Origin: Methylotenera sp.
Lineage (GTDB): Bacteria; Pseudomonadota; Gammaproteobacteria; Burkholderiales; Methylophilaceae
DNA length: 36,624 nucleotides
Assembly: GCA_028688575.1 (NCBI GenBank)
Contig: JAQTXW010000018.1
Location: 3,727-40,350 of the forward strand
Direction of reading: 5' to 3'
Shown one piece after another: positions 17,698-28,505 of the stretch. Numbering within the stretch: position 1 is the first letter of the stretch; the number at the start of each line of letters is the position of its first letter. Position numbers and translations under genes: made by a program. Below the pieces are notes generated by a model that searched no databases, was not told the origin of the DNA, and saw nothing but the letters and a program-made list of their open reading frames with translations.

Positions 17698-17703
17698 TCT
17701 TTG

Positions 17704-20700
17704 CTAATTATATAGGATTTTTACATTACTTTGACTTAACCACTCGGTTAAACTCGCAATCAGCTCATCATGCAAATCAACACGCCAGTCATTGCCTAGC
17801 ATCAGTTCAACCTTGCCCGTTTGATTGTGATACTCCACCTTAATCGGGCAGCCACGCTGCTCTTCTGTCACATTCAAACAATAAGGCTTGAGTAATGATT
17901 TAAGTTTAATCGCATCTGCCTGACCATTACACGAAATTTTCAAGAAACTCGCACGGACATTTCTCAAGCTGGATAAATCATACAACTTGCGCGCATTGAC
18001 GCGGATTCCGCCAGAAAAATCATCATTGCTGACGCGCCCTTCAACAATCACTAAATGATCATCTTTTAATAAACCCTGCGATTGGTTCAGCAACTCATTG
18101 CCCACCACCACCTCAATGCGTGTGGTGCCATCATCCAAACCGACAATAGCCATTTTACCTCTGGCCGTCATACGGTTGCGCACGCCTGAAACAATGCCTG
18201 CGAGGAGTTGCGGCTGTTCTTTAGGACTAAGGTTTGCCAATGTAGTGCTAATAAACTGGCTCAAATCTTTTTGATATGACCAATAGGGGTGTCCACTAAA
18301 ATAAAAACCAAGTGCGGTTTTTTCTTCCTGCAATCGCTGCTGTTCAGGCCATGCAGGCACGTTTGGCAGCACGTGGACTGATTGATCTGAAATCTCGCCA
18401 AACAGGCTATTTTGATTACTGTTAGCGTTGGTGTGCTCAGCCGCACTGATGGCCAGCGCCACCCCTGCAAGCAAGGCATTGCGGTTAGGTTCTAGCTGAT
18501 CAAATGCACCAGCACGGATTAACGACTCTATCACGCGACGATTCACCTTACGCAAATCCAAACGACTGCAAAAATCAAATAAACTCTTGAATGGCCCACC
18601 TTGTGCACGTGCTTGCAGGATGACTTCAATGGCCGCCCAGCCTGTGCCCTTGATTGCGCCCAATCCATAAAGAATCTTTGTTTTGCTCACTGGCTTAAAC
18701 TTAAACTCACTTTGATTCACATCGGGTGGCAATACCTCAACCTGATTCGGCGCGCAATCATCATAAAAAATATGCACACTGTCGGTGTTGTTCATGTCTG
18801 CCGACATCGTCGCTGCTAAAAACGCTGCAGGATAATGCGTTTTAAGGTAAGCAGTATGATAAGCCACCAACGCATAGGCAGCCGCGTGGGATTTATTAAA
18901 ACCATAGCCTGCAAACTTTTCAAGCAAGTCAAACAACTCACTGGCCTGACGCTCAGTCATGTTGTTTTTAACCGCTCCTTCGGTAAAGGTTAAACGCTGC
19001 GCGTCCATTTCCTCTTTTTTCTTTTTGCCCATGGCGCGCCGCAGCAAATCCGCACCACCCAGGCTATAGCCTGCCACCACCTGCGCGATTTGCATCACCT
19101 GCTCTTGATATACGGCAATACCGTAGGTTTCTTTCAAAATAGGCTCGGTGAGCGGATGTGGGTACTCCACGCGCTGCTTACCATGCTTGCGACGGCAGAA
19201 ATCTGGAATCAAATCCATCGGGCCTGGGCGATACAATGCAACCAAAGCGATAATATCTTCAAAACAATCTGGCATCGCCTGCTTGAGCATGTCTTTCATG
19301 CCTCGCGACTCTAATTGAAACACGGCTGTGGTATTGGCAGTTTTAAGCAACCGAAACGTAGCCTTGTCGTTAATCGGCAGGGTTGAAAACGACAGCGGTG
19401 GCAGTCCCTCCTCGGCGCGCTGTTTATTCGCATTATCCAGCGCCATGTCTAAAATGGTGAGCGTACGCAGCCCCAAGAAGTCGAACTTAACCAGACCGAC
19501 CGCCTCTACATCATCCTTATCGTACTGGCTCACCAAACTTGCACCATCTGGCTGACAGTAAATTGGGCAGAAATCAGAGATTTTCCCTGGTGATATCAAT
19601 ACACCACCTGCATGCATGCCGACATTTCGCACCAGGCCTTCCAGCCTTAGTGCCAGTTCAAGCAACTCACGCACCTCTTCTTCATTTTCGCGACGTTCTG
19701 CCAGTTGTGGCTCTTTTTCCAAAGCATCAGACAGCGTAATGCCCAACTCCAAAGGAATCAGTTTGGCAATGCCATCTACAAAATTAAAAGGCAGGTCCAG
19801 CACGCGGCCTACATCTCGAATCACGGCCTTAGCCGCCATGGTACCGAAAGTGGCAATCTGTGAAACAGCATCAATGCCATATTTCTGTTTCACATAATCA
19901 ATCACGCGATCTCGCCCCTCTTGGCAAAAATCGATATCAAAGTCAGGCATGGATACGCGATCAGGATTTAAAAAACGCTCAAACAGCAGGTTGTACTCTA
20001 GCGGATCCAAATCGGTGATCCCCAAGCTATAGGCCACTACCGAGCCTGCGCCTGATCCACGGCCAGGCCCTACAGGTACACCGTTATTTTTTGCCCAGTT
20101 GATAAAGTCAGCCACAATCAGAAAGTAGCCCGCAAACCCCATCTGATTAATCACATTGGTTTCAAAATCAAGGCGAGTGTCATAAGCCTCACGCTTAGCG
20201 GTACGCACATGCGCATCTGGAAACAACACTTCCAGACGGTTGTTTAAACCTAACTTTGCCTCTGCAATTAAATAATCATCCAAGCTCTCATTATTGGGGG
20301 TTGGAAATTGAGGCAGGTAATTTTTACCCAGCGTTAACGTTAAATTACATCGTTTGGCAATTTCAACGCTATTCACTAAAGCCTCAGGCATATCAGCAAA
20401 GCGTTCCGCCATTTGCGCCTGCGTTTTAAAATACTGCTCAGCGCTAAAATTGCGTGGACGCCTTGAATCGGCCAGTACATAGCCCTCAGCAATACAGGTT
20501 CGCGCTTCATGCGCCCTATAATCATCGGCAGTCATAAACTGTATAGGATGTGTAGCTACAATCGGTAAATTGAGTTCATGTGCGATTAAACGCACGTGGT
20601 GAATATACTGCGCCTCTGCTGATTTCTGTGTATCCGCCGCAGTACGCTGCACTTCAAGATAGTAGCGATTAGGGAACAAACGCTGCCAGTCTGCTGCCAG

Positions 20701-21186
20701 CTTTTTAGCCAGTTCAAGATTGCCCTGCACGCAGGCTTGTCCAACATCCCCTGCCATTGCGCCTGAAACCAGCAACAAACCTTCTGTACCTGTTTCACCG
20801 AACCATTCACGCTTAACTTCGGCACGCCCGCGGTGCTGATTATGCAAAAAAGCACGGCTTAATAACTGACACAGCAGCAAATAGCCCGCATGTGATTGGC
20901 AAAGCAACAGTAAACGTGAAGGCTGGTCACGATTTTCGGTGTTTTCCAGCCAGATGTCGCAACCAATAATCGGCTTAATACCTTTGCCACGTGCGGCCTT
21001 GTAGAACTTAATTGCCCCGAACAGATTGTTAAGGTCAGTGAGGGCTAATGCAGGCATTTGATCGCTGACTGCCTGTTTGACGTAATCATCTATACGCACA
21101 ATGCCATCCACAATCGAATACTCACTGTGGCAGCGCAGATGAACAAAATTTGGCGAATCTGGAGGTGTTGGTGCGGTTTCTAGCAT
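17704..21186 (-). CDS. dnaE: DNA polymerase III alpha subunit
   Basis: This is the replicative polymerase catalytic subunit, 1160 residues, the same length as E. coli DnaE. It has an N-terminal PHP domain (FVHLRCHSEYSIVDGIVRIDDYV), a polymerase palm with catalytic aspartates in PDFDIDFCQEGR and KFDFLGLRTL, GPGRGSGAGSVVAYSLGITDLDP, and a fingers region with ALVALYRPGPMDLIP and YQEQVMQIAQ. A helix-hairpin-helix region (LRKVNRRVIESLIRAGAFD) follows. The internal clamp-binding motif is QNSLF near residue 922. An OB fold comes next (MAIVGLDDGTTRIEVVV), then a C-terminal tau-binding region. No exonuclease domain is fused, as expected for the DnaE1 class. Start ATG 21186 agrees with the family. Confidence 0.98.
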   Translation of the reverse strand: MLETAPTPPDSPNFVHLRCHSEYSIVDGIVRIDDYVKQAVSDQMPALALTDLNNLFGAIKFYKAARGKGIKPIIGCDIWLENTENRDQPSRLLLLCQSHAGYLLLCQLLSRAFLHNQHRGRAEVKREWFGETGTEGLLLVSGAMAGDVGQACVQGNLELAKKLAADWQRLFPNRYYLEVQRTAADTQKSAEAQYIHHVRLIAHELNLPIVATHPIQFMTADDYRAHEARTCIAEGYVLADSRRPRNFSAEQYFKTQAQMAERFADMPEALVNSVEIAKRCNLTLTLGKNYLPQFPTPNNESLDDYLIAEAKLGLNNRLEVLFPDAHVRTAKREAYDTRLDFETNVINQMGFAGYFLIVADFINWAKNNGVPVGPGRGSGAGSVVAYSLGITDLDPLEYNLLFERFLNPDRVSMPDFDIDFCQEGRDRVIDYVKQKYGIDAVSQIATFGTMAAKAVIRDVGRVLDLPFNFVDGIAKLIPLELGITLSDALEKEPQLAERRENEEEVRELLELALRLEGLVRNVGMHAGGVLISPGKISDFCPIYCQPDGASLVSQYDKDDVEAVGLVKFDFLGLRTLTILDMALDNANKQRAEEGLPPLSFSTLPINDKATFRLLKTANTTAVFQLESRGMKDMLKQAMPDCFEDIIALVALYRPGPMDLIPDFCRRKHGKQRVEYPHPLTEPILKETYGIAVYQEQVMQIAQVVAGYSLGGADLLRRAMGKKKKEEMDAQRLTFTEGAVKNNMTERQASELFDLLEKFAGYGFNKSHAAAYALVAYHTAYLKTHYPAAFLAATMSADMNNTDSVHIFYDDCAPNQVEVLPPDVNQSEFKFKPVSKTKILYGLGAIKGTGWAAIEVILQARAQGGPFKSLFDFCSRLDLRKVNRRVIESLIRAGAFDQLEPNRNALLAGVALAISAAEHTNANSNQNSLFGEISDQSVHVLPNVPAWPEQQRLQEEKTALGFYFSGHPYWSYQKDLSQFISTTLANLSPKEQPQLLAGIVSGVRNRMTARGKMAIVGLDDGTTRIEVVVGNELLNQSQGLLKDDHLVIVEGRVSNDDFSGGIRVNARKLYDLSSLRNVRASFLKISCNGQADAIKLKSLLKPYCLNVTEEQRGCPIKVEYHNQTGKVELMLGNDWRVDLHDELIASLTEWLSQSNVKILYN

Positions 21187-21296
21187 AAGGCAAATTTTAC
21201 CTTATTGAGCAGGGCTATTGTCAGGATTGTGTAGACAAATATATGGATAAAGAAAATTTATCTCTCAAACGCGCTGATAGAAATCTCGTAGCGGAT

Positions 21297-21327
21297 TAAG
21301 CCGCAGCATAGAGTGTGCTGCGGCTTA
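21297..21327. terminator. Strong hairpin after chpA
   Basis: A perfect 12-bp stem, TAAGCCGCAGCA (21297-21308) with TGCTGCGGCTTA (21316-21327) and a 7-nt loop, begins six bases after the chpA stop. Position and strength suggest the end of the pil-chp transcript. No U-tract follows, so Rho-independent termination is uncertain and 3'-end protection is an alternative. Confidence 0.55.
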
Positions 21328-21332
21328 GTGGA

Positions 21333-24300
21333 CTATTTCAACAGCGCGTTAACTTGCTCAATTAATACTTCATCTTGCACAGGTTTACCCAGGTAGGCAT
21401 TGACACCAATTTCACTGGCCACATTGCGGTGTTTATCAGCCGTACGCGAACTAATAACAATGAGCGGAGTAGTAGCCGTTGCAGGGTTATCTCGAACATA
21501 GCGTGAGAACTCAAAGCCATCCATGCGTGGCATTTCAATATCAGTGAGAATCACATCAGGCGTGATTTGCTGTAATTTCTGTATAGCATCCATGCCATCG
21601 TTCGCAGTGACCACTTCAAAGTCTTCACGCTCCAATACGCGCGATAGCACTTTACGCATCGTGAGTGAGTCATCCACCACCAGCGCCAGCCTTTTCACCT
21701 GTTCAACTACAGGCGCCACTGTTGTCACTTTAATTGCACCGCTTGCAAGCGCTTCACGGTTTGCCAGCAATACAGGGTTGATCACCAGCACGATGGCACC
21801 ATCACCCAGCACGGTTGCACCAATCATACCTGGCACGTGAGCCAACTGTGTGCCCATGGGCTTCATTACAACCTCTTGGTTGCCGATAATTTCATCCACA
21901 TGCAATGCGGTGCGGTAGGCACCACTGCGCAACAATATAACGGGCGTATAAACATGCGACTGTGCAGTATGTTCAGCATCACCAATCAGCTTAGACAAGA
22001 AATGTAAGGGGTATTCCCGCCCTGCCCATTCAATCTTGTTATTGGCATAGGCGTTCGTCAAATCTTCAGATTTGAGCTTTTGCACTTGCTCAACCATCAC
22101 TGAGGGTACCGCAAACACTTTATTGCCCGCGCGCAGCAATACCACTTGCGCTACAGACAAGGTCACTGGCAGGTAGATATTAAACATAGCACCCAAGCCT
22201 GAGGCGTTACTTACATCAATACGACCACCTAAAGCTGCAATGTCGCTACGCACAGCATCCAAGCCCACACCACGACCTGCAATCTGCGAAATATTATCCG
22301 CCGTTGAAAATCCAGGTTCAAATATCACGGTCATTAATGCCTGATCTGTCACTTCCTGATCTTCAGCAAACATGCCTTTTTCTATAGCCTTTTGCTTAAC
22401 CTTGACAAGGTTAACCCCCGCGCCATCGTCAGTAATCACCAGCGTGATTTCATCATTTTCCAGGCTGACTTTAAGCGTAATATGACCGATGTCGGGTTTG
22501 CCTGCCTTAATTCGCGCCTCACTTGACTCCAGGCCATGCGCAACTGCATTTCGCAACAGATGCTCTAAAGGCGCGCCCATTTTGTCAAGCACACCACGGT
22601 CAAGCTCAATCGTCTCACCTTCGATGCTCATCTCAACACGTTTATCAAGTTCTCGTGCTGTTTGTCGCACAATCCGCTGCAAACGCTCTGTAATCGTTGC
22701 AAACGGCAACATACGCACGCCCATCAAGCCCTGCTGCAACTCACGATTCATGCGGTTTTGTTGTTGCAACGCGGCATCGGTCTGATCAAGATTGAGCAGC
22801 AAGCCATGTTGAACCGTCGCCACGTCGTTCACGCTCTCAGCCATCATACGTGTTAATTCTTGCAGGCGTGTAAATCGGTCGAACTCTAAGGGGTCAAAAG
22901 TTTCATTGGCCTCCTGCAGCAAACTCATGCGAGATTGCAATTGTGTTTCAGCTTCAATCTCCAACTCACGCAAATAGGCACGCAACCTGCCAATACTGTC
23001 TGTCAAATCAACGGAAGATTGCTTGAAGTTTTGCATCTCCCTGTCCATGCGTGAGCGCATGATGGAAATCTCACCAGCCTCATTAATCAGCCTATCCAGC
23101 ACATCGGCACGCATACGCAAGAATTGTGTCTTACGTTCAGACTGGCGTTTAGGCGAGCTGACCTTGGCTACACCAGGGCTGGCAATGGCAGGTGTATCAG
23201 CTTCTATCGGATTACCGCTAATGAGATCCTCAAGCATGTAGCCGACTCGATCAAACTCAAGGAACATACTTTCAAAATCATCCGCCGTCACTTGGTTTCT
23301 CAGTGCACGGATCACATGATCTTCCATCCCATGCACAGCATCACCAATCTCAGCCTGCCCGGCCATGCGGGCACTACCTTTAAGCGTGTGCAATGAACGT
23401 TGAATCGAATCTGGAAACTCCGCATCCTGAGGTGTGACACGCCATCCGCGCAAATCTTTACCAATCTGCGGCACAAGCTCACGGGCCTCTTCAACAAAAA
23501 GCGCAACCAGCTCATCATTTACCGCGGTATCTTTGCGCTGAATAACGCGCTCGGCTTGTTGCTCCGCAACGACTGCTGCGGCTAAAACAGCCGTTTCCTG
23601 CGCCACTGTAGGTATCTGCTCTGACACCTGTTCGGGGGAAGCATCCTTAGCTGAGTTTGTTTTATTTTTCTGCTTTTTACTGAGTTTTTCAGCTTTATTT
23701 ACTTCTTTGACGGCAGCCTCTGCCTGTTCAGCAGCGCTTGATTGCATCTGCGCTGTAGATTTACCCAGCGCTACAATCAAGGCACGTGTTGATTTAGGGT
23801 TCTTGAGCGCTTTTGCTTTTTCAAGGCCATCGGCCAGTGCATTGACTACATTGCCGTATAAAGCAATGTTTTGCTCGGTCCAAATGCCATTATGCTCATC
23901 CAGCCAATACTCCAATGCTCTGGCTAAATCACCTATAGGCTTGAATCCAGCAGTTAATGCGTTGCTGCCCAGCGTGTGTGCAGCGCGACAGCTTTCAGCC
24001 GTGGGAGCTGCATGAGAGTCTACTTTTAATGCTGCCTGCGCATCAATGAGCGCTTGCAGATGCTGCTGCGCTTCACCTAAGAAAATATTGAAGAATGCAC
24101 GACTTAATTTGCGCGTGCCACCTATGAGCACTTCTTCTTTTTGTACCTGTGGCTTAACGTTAGCCAAGTCACGCTCAAACTGCTCTGCCAACTCGGTTGC
24201 CTGCAGCTGGTAATGCCCAGGATTTAACGTTACTTGCTGGTCTTTCTGTAATTCAGAAACCCAGTTGGCAAAATCTGCGCTTACTTTTTCAATAAACGCT

Positions 24301-26414
24301 AAAATTGCAGGCGTCGGGAAAGCTTTATGCTGTATCACCAGGTTTTGAAGGTTCTCTACTGCCCACGCCACCTCACCCATGCCAAGCAAGCCAACCGTGC
24401 GACCGCTGCCTTTGAGGGTATGGTATGCACGGCGAACTTCGACAAAGGCTTCTGTATCGGTTACATTCACACGCAATGCCTGCAAGTTCTGCGCCAGTGT
24501 GGCAAGAACCTCTTCGACTTCTGTTAAGAAAATATCCTGTAGTTCTGCATCCAAAGCTAGGTCTACCACTTCATCCATAATGGCCGCGGCTGGCTTAGCT
24601 TGTGAGATTGTAGCTGGCGTAACTGTTGTGCTGGCGGCGTTTTCCAGTGAGATTACTGATCCAGAATCTGCTGGCAGGATGTCTGCGGTTGCCAAACCTA
24701 AGGTACTCGCACCTTTTTCCAATCGTGCTAAGGCATCAGTTAACGCACGCTCAGATTCTGAGCGTACATTGGGTAACTCTTCTACATAAAGCCCCAGCAT
24801 ACTTAAGCTTTCTGCCATGAGCTCAAAATTGCTATATTCGGCATTATCCTCAAGGTTGACATCTTTATTTTTGTAGTGCTCTACAAAACTTGCACTCAAC
24901 ATGGCGATGTTTTTAGGTGTTGCCATTTCCAGCATATCAAATGCAGCAGAAATCTGTTGCAGCGGCTTACCTGCATCATCAAGCACAGCCTTTTGTTCTG
25001 GACTCCTGAAATAGGTATCCAGGGTTTTTTCCACCTGCGCCAGTGCGGCAATAATTTGCTTAGCCACAGCCTCAATCACATTCGCATCATGTTTAGCTGT
25101 TGCAAATGCCTCGACCGCCGGTGCTAGTGCATCACCCTTGATAATTGACTGCAATCTGGCGATTTGAGTGGCAATTTTTTGATGGGTATCCGCATCCAGA
25201 TACTGATATTTTTCACAACTATGCTCTAATAGATTCAATGAAGCCGCCAACTCTACAAAGGCGACATCATTGAGTTTGGTGTGATCTGCATGCAAGCCAT
25301 GCAGCACATCATGCGTGACATTGAATAATTTGGCCACGTGCTGATTGGTAATATTTTGCGCTACGGTGTCGGCAATATGATCCAGCTTGAGCAGCAATGC
25401 TTCCAGGTTAGCGTAATCAACACCTGTGACATCCTGACTAATGCTATCCCACAAATCTTTGATATTCGGGATATCGGCCATCAGTTGTGACAACGCCGCC
25501 TGTTCAGCTGCGCTGGAAACAGACCCACCTTCAGACGCGCTAGCCACTTGTGGTAAAATCTCATCTAGTTCAAAGACATTTTTTACACTTGCTATTGCCT
25601 CTGAACTTGGCTCACTGATTGCCACATAATAGAGTAAATCACGCAGCAATTGCGAGGGCACTTTAGACTCACCCATAGAGAGATTACGTAACTGGCGGTC
25701 TATTTTGCTGCACAGTTTTTTTGCGCCTGCTGTTGCAGCGATTTTTTTCTGTGCCAGCGCATCGGTAAATGCTGTCGCAGTCCACCATAAGGTTCTGGGC
25801 GCATTTTTCAACTGCACCTGCTGCACCTTGGCGATACTCTCGCGCATACCTGCAATGGCCTCTTCACTTTGACTGCGCAGCCAATCTAGCAAATGCCGTT
25901 GAAAAACAACGCGCTGATCTGCAACAAATATCGGAATTGCAGACTCTGCTATTGGATTGTTGGGCAGGTCTTTAGGTGCTGAATTATCAATGTCAGGAAA
26001 AAACAACTCGCTTTCTTCAAGCGTTTCACCCTGTGCCTCCACAATAGGCTTTAAAGAGGGGTAAAGTGTCGTAGGCAAATCTGGCATGCCATTTAACAAA
26101 TTTTGCAGATATTGCGACAATGTTTCAACAGCGTGAATCAAATGCGCCATCACTTCATCTGTCACAGGCACAATCTGCTTTTCAAGCCTATTCGTGAGTT
26201 TTTCAATTTCTGAGCAGTAACGCTTACAACCCTCCAAACCCACCATATCCAACGCGCCGCTCACTTGATACAAGTGAGCAATATTAAAGCGCAGTGAAGC
26301 AAATTCACTGGGGTTTTCCTTAACTTCATGAAAGCTTGTCAGCACCTTTTTAAGTGACTGATCAATCTCATCTTTAACCCAAGACAATGGACCTGTATCG
26401 AATGCTTCAGGCAT
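21333..26414 (-). CDS. chpA: Chemosensory histidine kinase/response regulator hybrid ChpA (PilL)
   Basis: This 1693-residue CheA-type kinase of the Pil-Chp system controls type IV pilus extension and retraction. In order: an N-terminal degenerate Hpt (His47 in NIAHLYQVSGALDMVG), a long helical region, an Hpt with His665 (YHTLKGSGRTVG), a less typical one with His813 (AHTLGSNALTAG), and an Hpt with His1009 (LHTLKGSARMAG). A dimerisation segment (QFLRMRADVLDRLINEAGEISIMRSR) follows. The HATPase has the N box HLLRNAVAHGLE, DDGAGVN, and GFSTADNISQIAGRGVGLD. A CheW-like domain is next, then a C-terminal receiver with Asp1625 (ILTDIEMPRMDG). P. aeruginosa ChpA is much longer (about 2,470 residues) with more Hpt units, so this is a reduced version. 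ATG 26414 is preceded by GGGAG. It is the last gene of the pil cluster. Confidence 0.95.
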   Translation of the reverse strand: MPEAFDTGPLSWVKDEIDQSLKKVLTSFHEVKENPSEFASLRFNIAHLYQVSGALDMVGLEGCKRYCSEIEKLTNRLEKQIVPVTDEVMAHLIHAVETLSQYLQNLLNGMPDLPTTLYPSLKPIVEAQGETLEESELFFPDIDNSAPKDLPNNPIAESAIPIFVADQRVVFQRHLLDWLRSQSEEAIAGMRESIAKVQQVQLKNAPRTLWWTATAFTDALAQKKIAATAGAKKLCSKIDRQLRNLSMGESKVPSQLLRDLLYYVAISEPSSEAIASVKNVFELDEILPQVASASEGGSVSSAAEQAALSQLMADIPNIKDLWDSISQDVTGVDYANLEALLLKLDHIADTVAQNITNQHVAKLFNVTHDVLHGLHADHTKLNDVAFVELAASLNLLEHSCEKYQYLDADTHQKIATQIARLQSIIKGDALAPAVEAFATAKHDANVIEAVAKQIIAALAQVEKTLDTYFRSPEQKAVLDDAGKPLQQISAAFDMLEMATPKNIAMLSASFVEHYKNKDVNLEDNAEYSNFELMAESLSMLGLYVEELPNVRSESERALTDALARLEKGASTLGLATADILPADSGSVISLENAASTTVTPATISQAKPAAAIMDEVVDLALDAELQDIFLTEVEEVLATLAQNLQALRVNVTDTEAFVEVRRAYHTLKGSGRTVGLLGMGEVAWAVENLQNLVIQHKAFPTPAILAFIEKVSADFANWVSELQKDQQVTLNPGHYQLQATELAEQFERDLANVKPQVQKEEVLIGGTRKLSRAFFNIFLGEAQQHLQALIDAQAALKVDSHAAPTAESCRAAHTLGSNALTAGFKPIGDLARALEYWLDEHNGIWTEQNIALYGNVVNALADGLEKAKALKNPKSTRALIVALGKSTAQMQSSAAEQAEAAVKEVNKAEKLSKKQKNKTNSAKDASPEQVSEQIPTVAQETAVLAAAVVAEQQAERVIQRKDTAVNDELVALFVEEARELVPQIGKDLRGWRVTPQDAEFPDSIQRSLHTLKGSARMAGQAEIGDAVHGMEDHVIRALRNQVTADDFESMFLEFDRVGYMLEDLISGNPIEADTPAIASPGVAKVSSPKRQSERKTQFLRMRADVLDRLINEAGEISIMRSRMDREMQNFKQSSVDLTDSIGRLRAYLRELEIEAETQLQSRMSLLQEANETFDPLEFDRFTRLQELTRMMAESVNDVATVQHGLLLNLDQTDAALQQQNRMNRELQQGLMGVRMLPFATITERLQRIVRQTARELDKRVEMSIEGETIELDRGVLDKMGAPLEHLLRNAVAHGLESSEARIKAGKPDIGHITLKVSLENDEITLVITDDGAGVNLVKVKQKAIEKGMFAEDQEVTDQALMTVIFEPGFSTADNISQIAGRGVGLDAVRSDIAALGGRIDVSNASGLGAMFNIYLPVTLSVAQVVLLRAGNKVFAVPSVMVEQVQKLKSEDLTNAYANNKIEWAGREYPLHFLSKLIGDAEHTAQSHVYTPVILLRSGAYRTALHVDEIIGNQEVVMKPMGTQLAHVPGMIGATVLGDGAIVLVINPVLLANREALASGAIKVTTVAPVVEQVKRLALVVDDSLTMRKVLSRVLEREDFEVVTANDGMDAIQKLQQITPDVILTDIEMPRMDGFEFSRYVRDNPATATTPLIVISSRTADKHRNVASEIGVNAYLGKPVQDEVLIEQVNALLK

Positions 26415-26514
26415 TACTTACTCCCATTTATAAATAGTTTTTTCATGGAGTTTTCTGTTATCTATGCAATGCTTTAAACTTCATTTAACTTTGAAATACT
26501 AAGCATTAATTTTT

Positions 26515-28302
26515 TTATAGTTTAAAACCAGCTACAGAATCGCGTAGCTCTTCAGCCAATGAATTAAGCTGACCTACAGATTCTGCTGTGAGTTTCGTAC
26601 CCTCTGTGGTTTGCGTTGTAATTTCTTGAATCATCTGCATGTTGTTAGCAACGGTCGTTGCTGACTCTGTCTGCGCATTTGTCGCCGCAGAAATCGACTG
26701 AATCAAACGTGCAAGATTAGTGGTCACTGATTCAATCTCGTTCAGTGCCTGACCCGCAGCATCTGCAACACGCGCCCCTTCAACCACACCCTCGGTACTT
26801 TTCTCCATCGCCACCACAGCACCATGCGTATCGGTTTGAATCGTTTTCACAATTGCACTAATTTGTTTGGTCGCCTCAGATGAACGTTCAGCCAGACGCT
26901 GCACCTCCTCCGCAACCACAGTAAAGCCACGCCCGGCTTCACCCGCTGAAGCCGCTTGAATCGCTGCGTTCAACGCCAGAATATTGGTTTGTTCGGTAAT
27001 ATCAGAAATCAACTCTACGATTTCACTAATTTCTTGTGAGCTCTCACCCAGACGTTTAATACGTTTAGAAGTTTCCTGAATCTGGGTACGAATCTCATTC
27101 ATCCCTGAAATAGTATTCTGCACCGCCTGCGAACCCTGAACTGCAGCCTCCAGTGAGCGCTGCGCAACTTGTGACGCTTGCTCCGCATTGCTTGACACTT
27201 GCAGAATCGAACGTGTCATGTCGTTTACTGCTTGTGTTGTCTGCGTGATTTGCGTCGCCTGTGTTTCTGCCGCGCTTAATAACTGCTCAGAAGTGCCCTG
27301 CGCCACAGAGGTTGCAGAGGTCACCTGCTCGGTCGCATGGTTAATCTCAACCACCAAGTCCCGCAGGCTATCGATCGTATAGTTGATAGAGTCAGCAATC
27401 GCACCTGCGATATTGTCACGCACTTCCGCTTTAACCGTGAGGTCGCCGTCCGCCAAGTCCCCCATTTCATCCAGCAACTGCAACACAGCTTCCTGGTTTT
27501 CCTGACCCTCTTTTGCCAGCTGATTCGTCAATGCAATAGACTGCACTGTCTGGCGCTTACCATAAAAATACATCAATGCCAGCAAAGTCAAACCCAACAA
27601 TAGCAAGCCCACCAACACCAGCTGGATAAACTGTGTTTGTGACTCAATCAGGGATTTATTTTCTTTTTCAATCGCCTTGGTAAACGCGTTACCCGCTTGT
27701 TTTGAAAGCTCAAACGCGGCAGTCAAATCAGACAAAGGCGCAGAAGCGGCAACCGTACCTAGTGGTAACGCAGGCAGATAGCGTTTATTTGCCACCTCAA
27801 AAAAGTTTTCGCCCGCTTTAATCACGTTTTCAAGCGGTGCTTTTAAGCTTTGACTCTCCAAGTTTTTACGCCAATATTCAGAACGCTCTTTAAACAGCGC
27901 TTCAGAATTTGCCGCATTAGCTAGTGCATTATCACGCTTTAAATTGTTAAAGCTTGTCGATGCCACGTACGCCTCATTGTATGAGGCAAAAGCATCCAAG
28001 GGGAACATGGGAGGTGGATTGGTGTCAGCTGTCAGGGTTTCATAGGTATTTAGAGTATTGTAAATCGGTCCATTGACTCGCACCTGGTTAATCACCCAGA
28101 AACTCAATAATGCAAACAGGATAAAGGCTACAATTTGCAGCAAAAGTTGTCGGTAACCCGCGCTCAACGTTGACGTATCTGCAGACGCTGTTTTTGTGGA
28201 ACTCAGATTAGAAATTTTACTTTTTAAATTTTTAAACACGTCACCAATCAGTGCGCCAATTTGTGGTGGCAAGCTTTTAATTGCTGCAAAATTTAATGCC
28301 AT
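26515..28302 (-). CDS. pilJ: Type IV pilus methyl-accepting chemotaxis protein PilJ
   Basis: This 595-residue transmembrane receptor feeds the PilI-ChpA complex. A cytoplasmic N-terminal segment of about 45 residues is followed by TM1 ([19 protein letters not shown]). A periplasmic sensor (about 70-225) follows, then TM2 ([23 protein letters not shown]), a HAMP-like linker ([19 protein letters not shown]), and a long coiled-coil signalling domain. The domain's tip contains [52 protein letters not shown] take ATG 28302 (GGGGTTG upstream); an in-frame TTG at 28314 adds four residues. It lies 180 bp downstream of pilI and 100 bp upstream of chpA. The ligand is unknown; in P. aeruginosa PilJ senses pilus engagement with surfaces. 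Confidence 0.93.
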   Translation of the reverse strand: MALNFAAIKSLPPQIGALIGDVFKNLKSKISNLSSTKTASADTSTLSAGYRQLLLQIVAFILFALLSFWVINQVRVNGPIYNTLNTYETLTADTNPPPMFPLDAFASYNEAYVASTSFNNLKRDNALANAANSEALFKERSEYWRKNLESQSLKAPLENVIKAGENFFEVANKRYLPALPLGTVAASAPLSDLTAAFELSKQAGNAFTKAIEKENKSLIESQTQFIQLVLVGLLLLGLTLLALMYFYGKRQTVQSIALTNQLAKEGQENQEAVLQLLDEMGDLADGDLTVKAEVRDNIAGAIADSINYTIDSLRDLVVEINHATEQVTSATSVAQGTSEQLLSAAETQATQITQTTQAVNDMTRSILQVSSNAEQASQVAQRSLEAAVQGSQAVQNTISGMNEIRTQIQETSKRIKRLGESSQEISEIVELISDITEQTNILALNAAIQAASAGEAGRGFTVVAEEVQRLAERSSEATKQISAIVKTIQTDTHGAVVAMEKSTEGVVEGARVADAAGQALNEIESVTTNLARLIQSISAATNAQTESATTVANNMQMIQEITTQTTEGTKLTAESVGQLNSLAEELRDSVAGFKL

Positions 28303-28483
28303 TTTCAACCCCAATTCCTAAATTTATTTTTTTAAATCAAAAAGTTAAAATAATACTGATTAAAACACATCCCAAACTAAATCAAGTGCTAACACAATCG
28401 TCACATAATTTGCCTCAACCCCAAATCTGCTAGAGCCTTGGCCTTATTAAAGTAAAACTAATCTCCGCTCAAAATCTCTAATT

Positions 28484-28505
28484 AGCCTATCTGCTCAGAT
28501 AGGCT
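28484..28505. terminator. Hairpin spanning the pilI stop codon
   Basis: A perfect 9-bp stem AGCCTATCT/AGATAGGCT with a 4-nt loop has the pilI TGA at the loop border. On the minus strand it is followed by AATTAGAGATTTTG, not a clean U-tract. It may attenuate or process the transcript between pilI and pilJ, where the spacer is unusually long (180 bp) for this operon. The spacer is AT-rich, but I could not assign a convincing promoter in it. Confidence 0.4.

Noticed and set aside
21297-21327. Calling the post-chpA hairpin a definite intrinsic terminator
   Set aside because: The stem is perfect but no run of U follows on either strand, so it is listed only as a tentative terminator.
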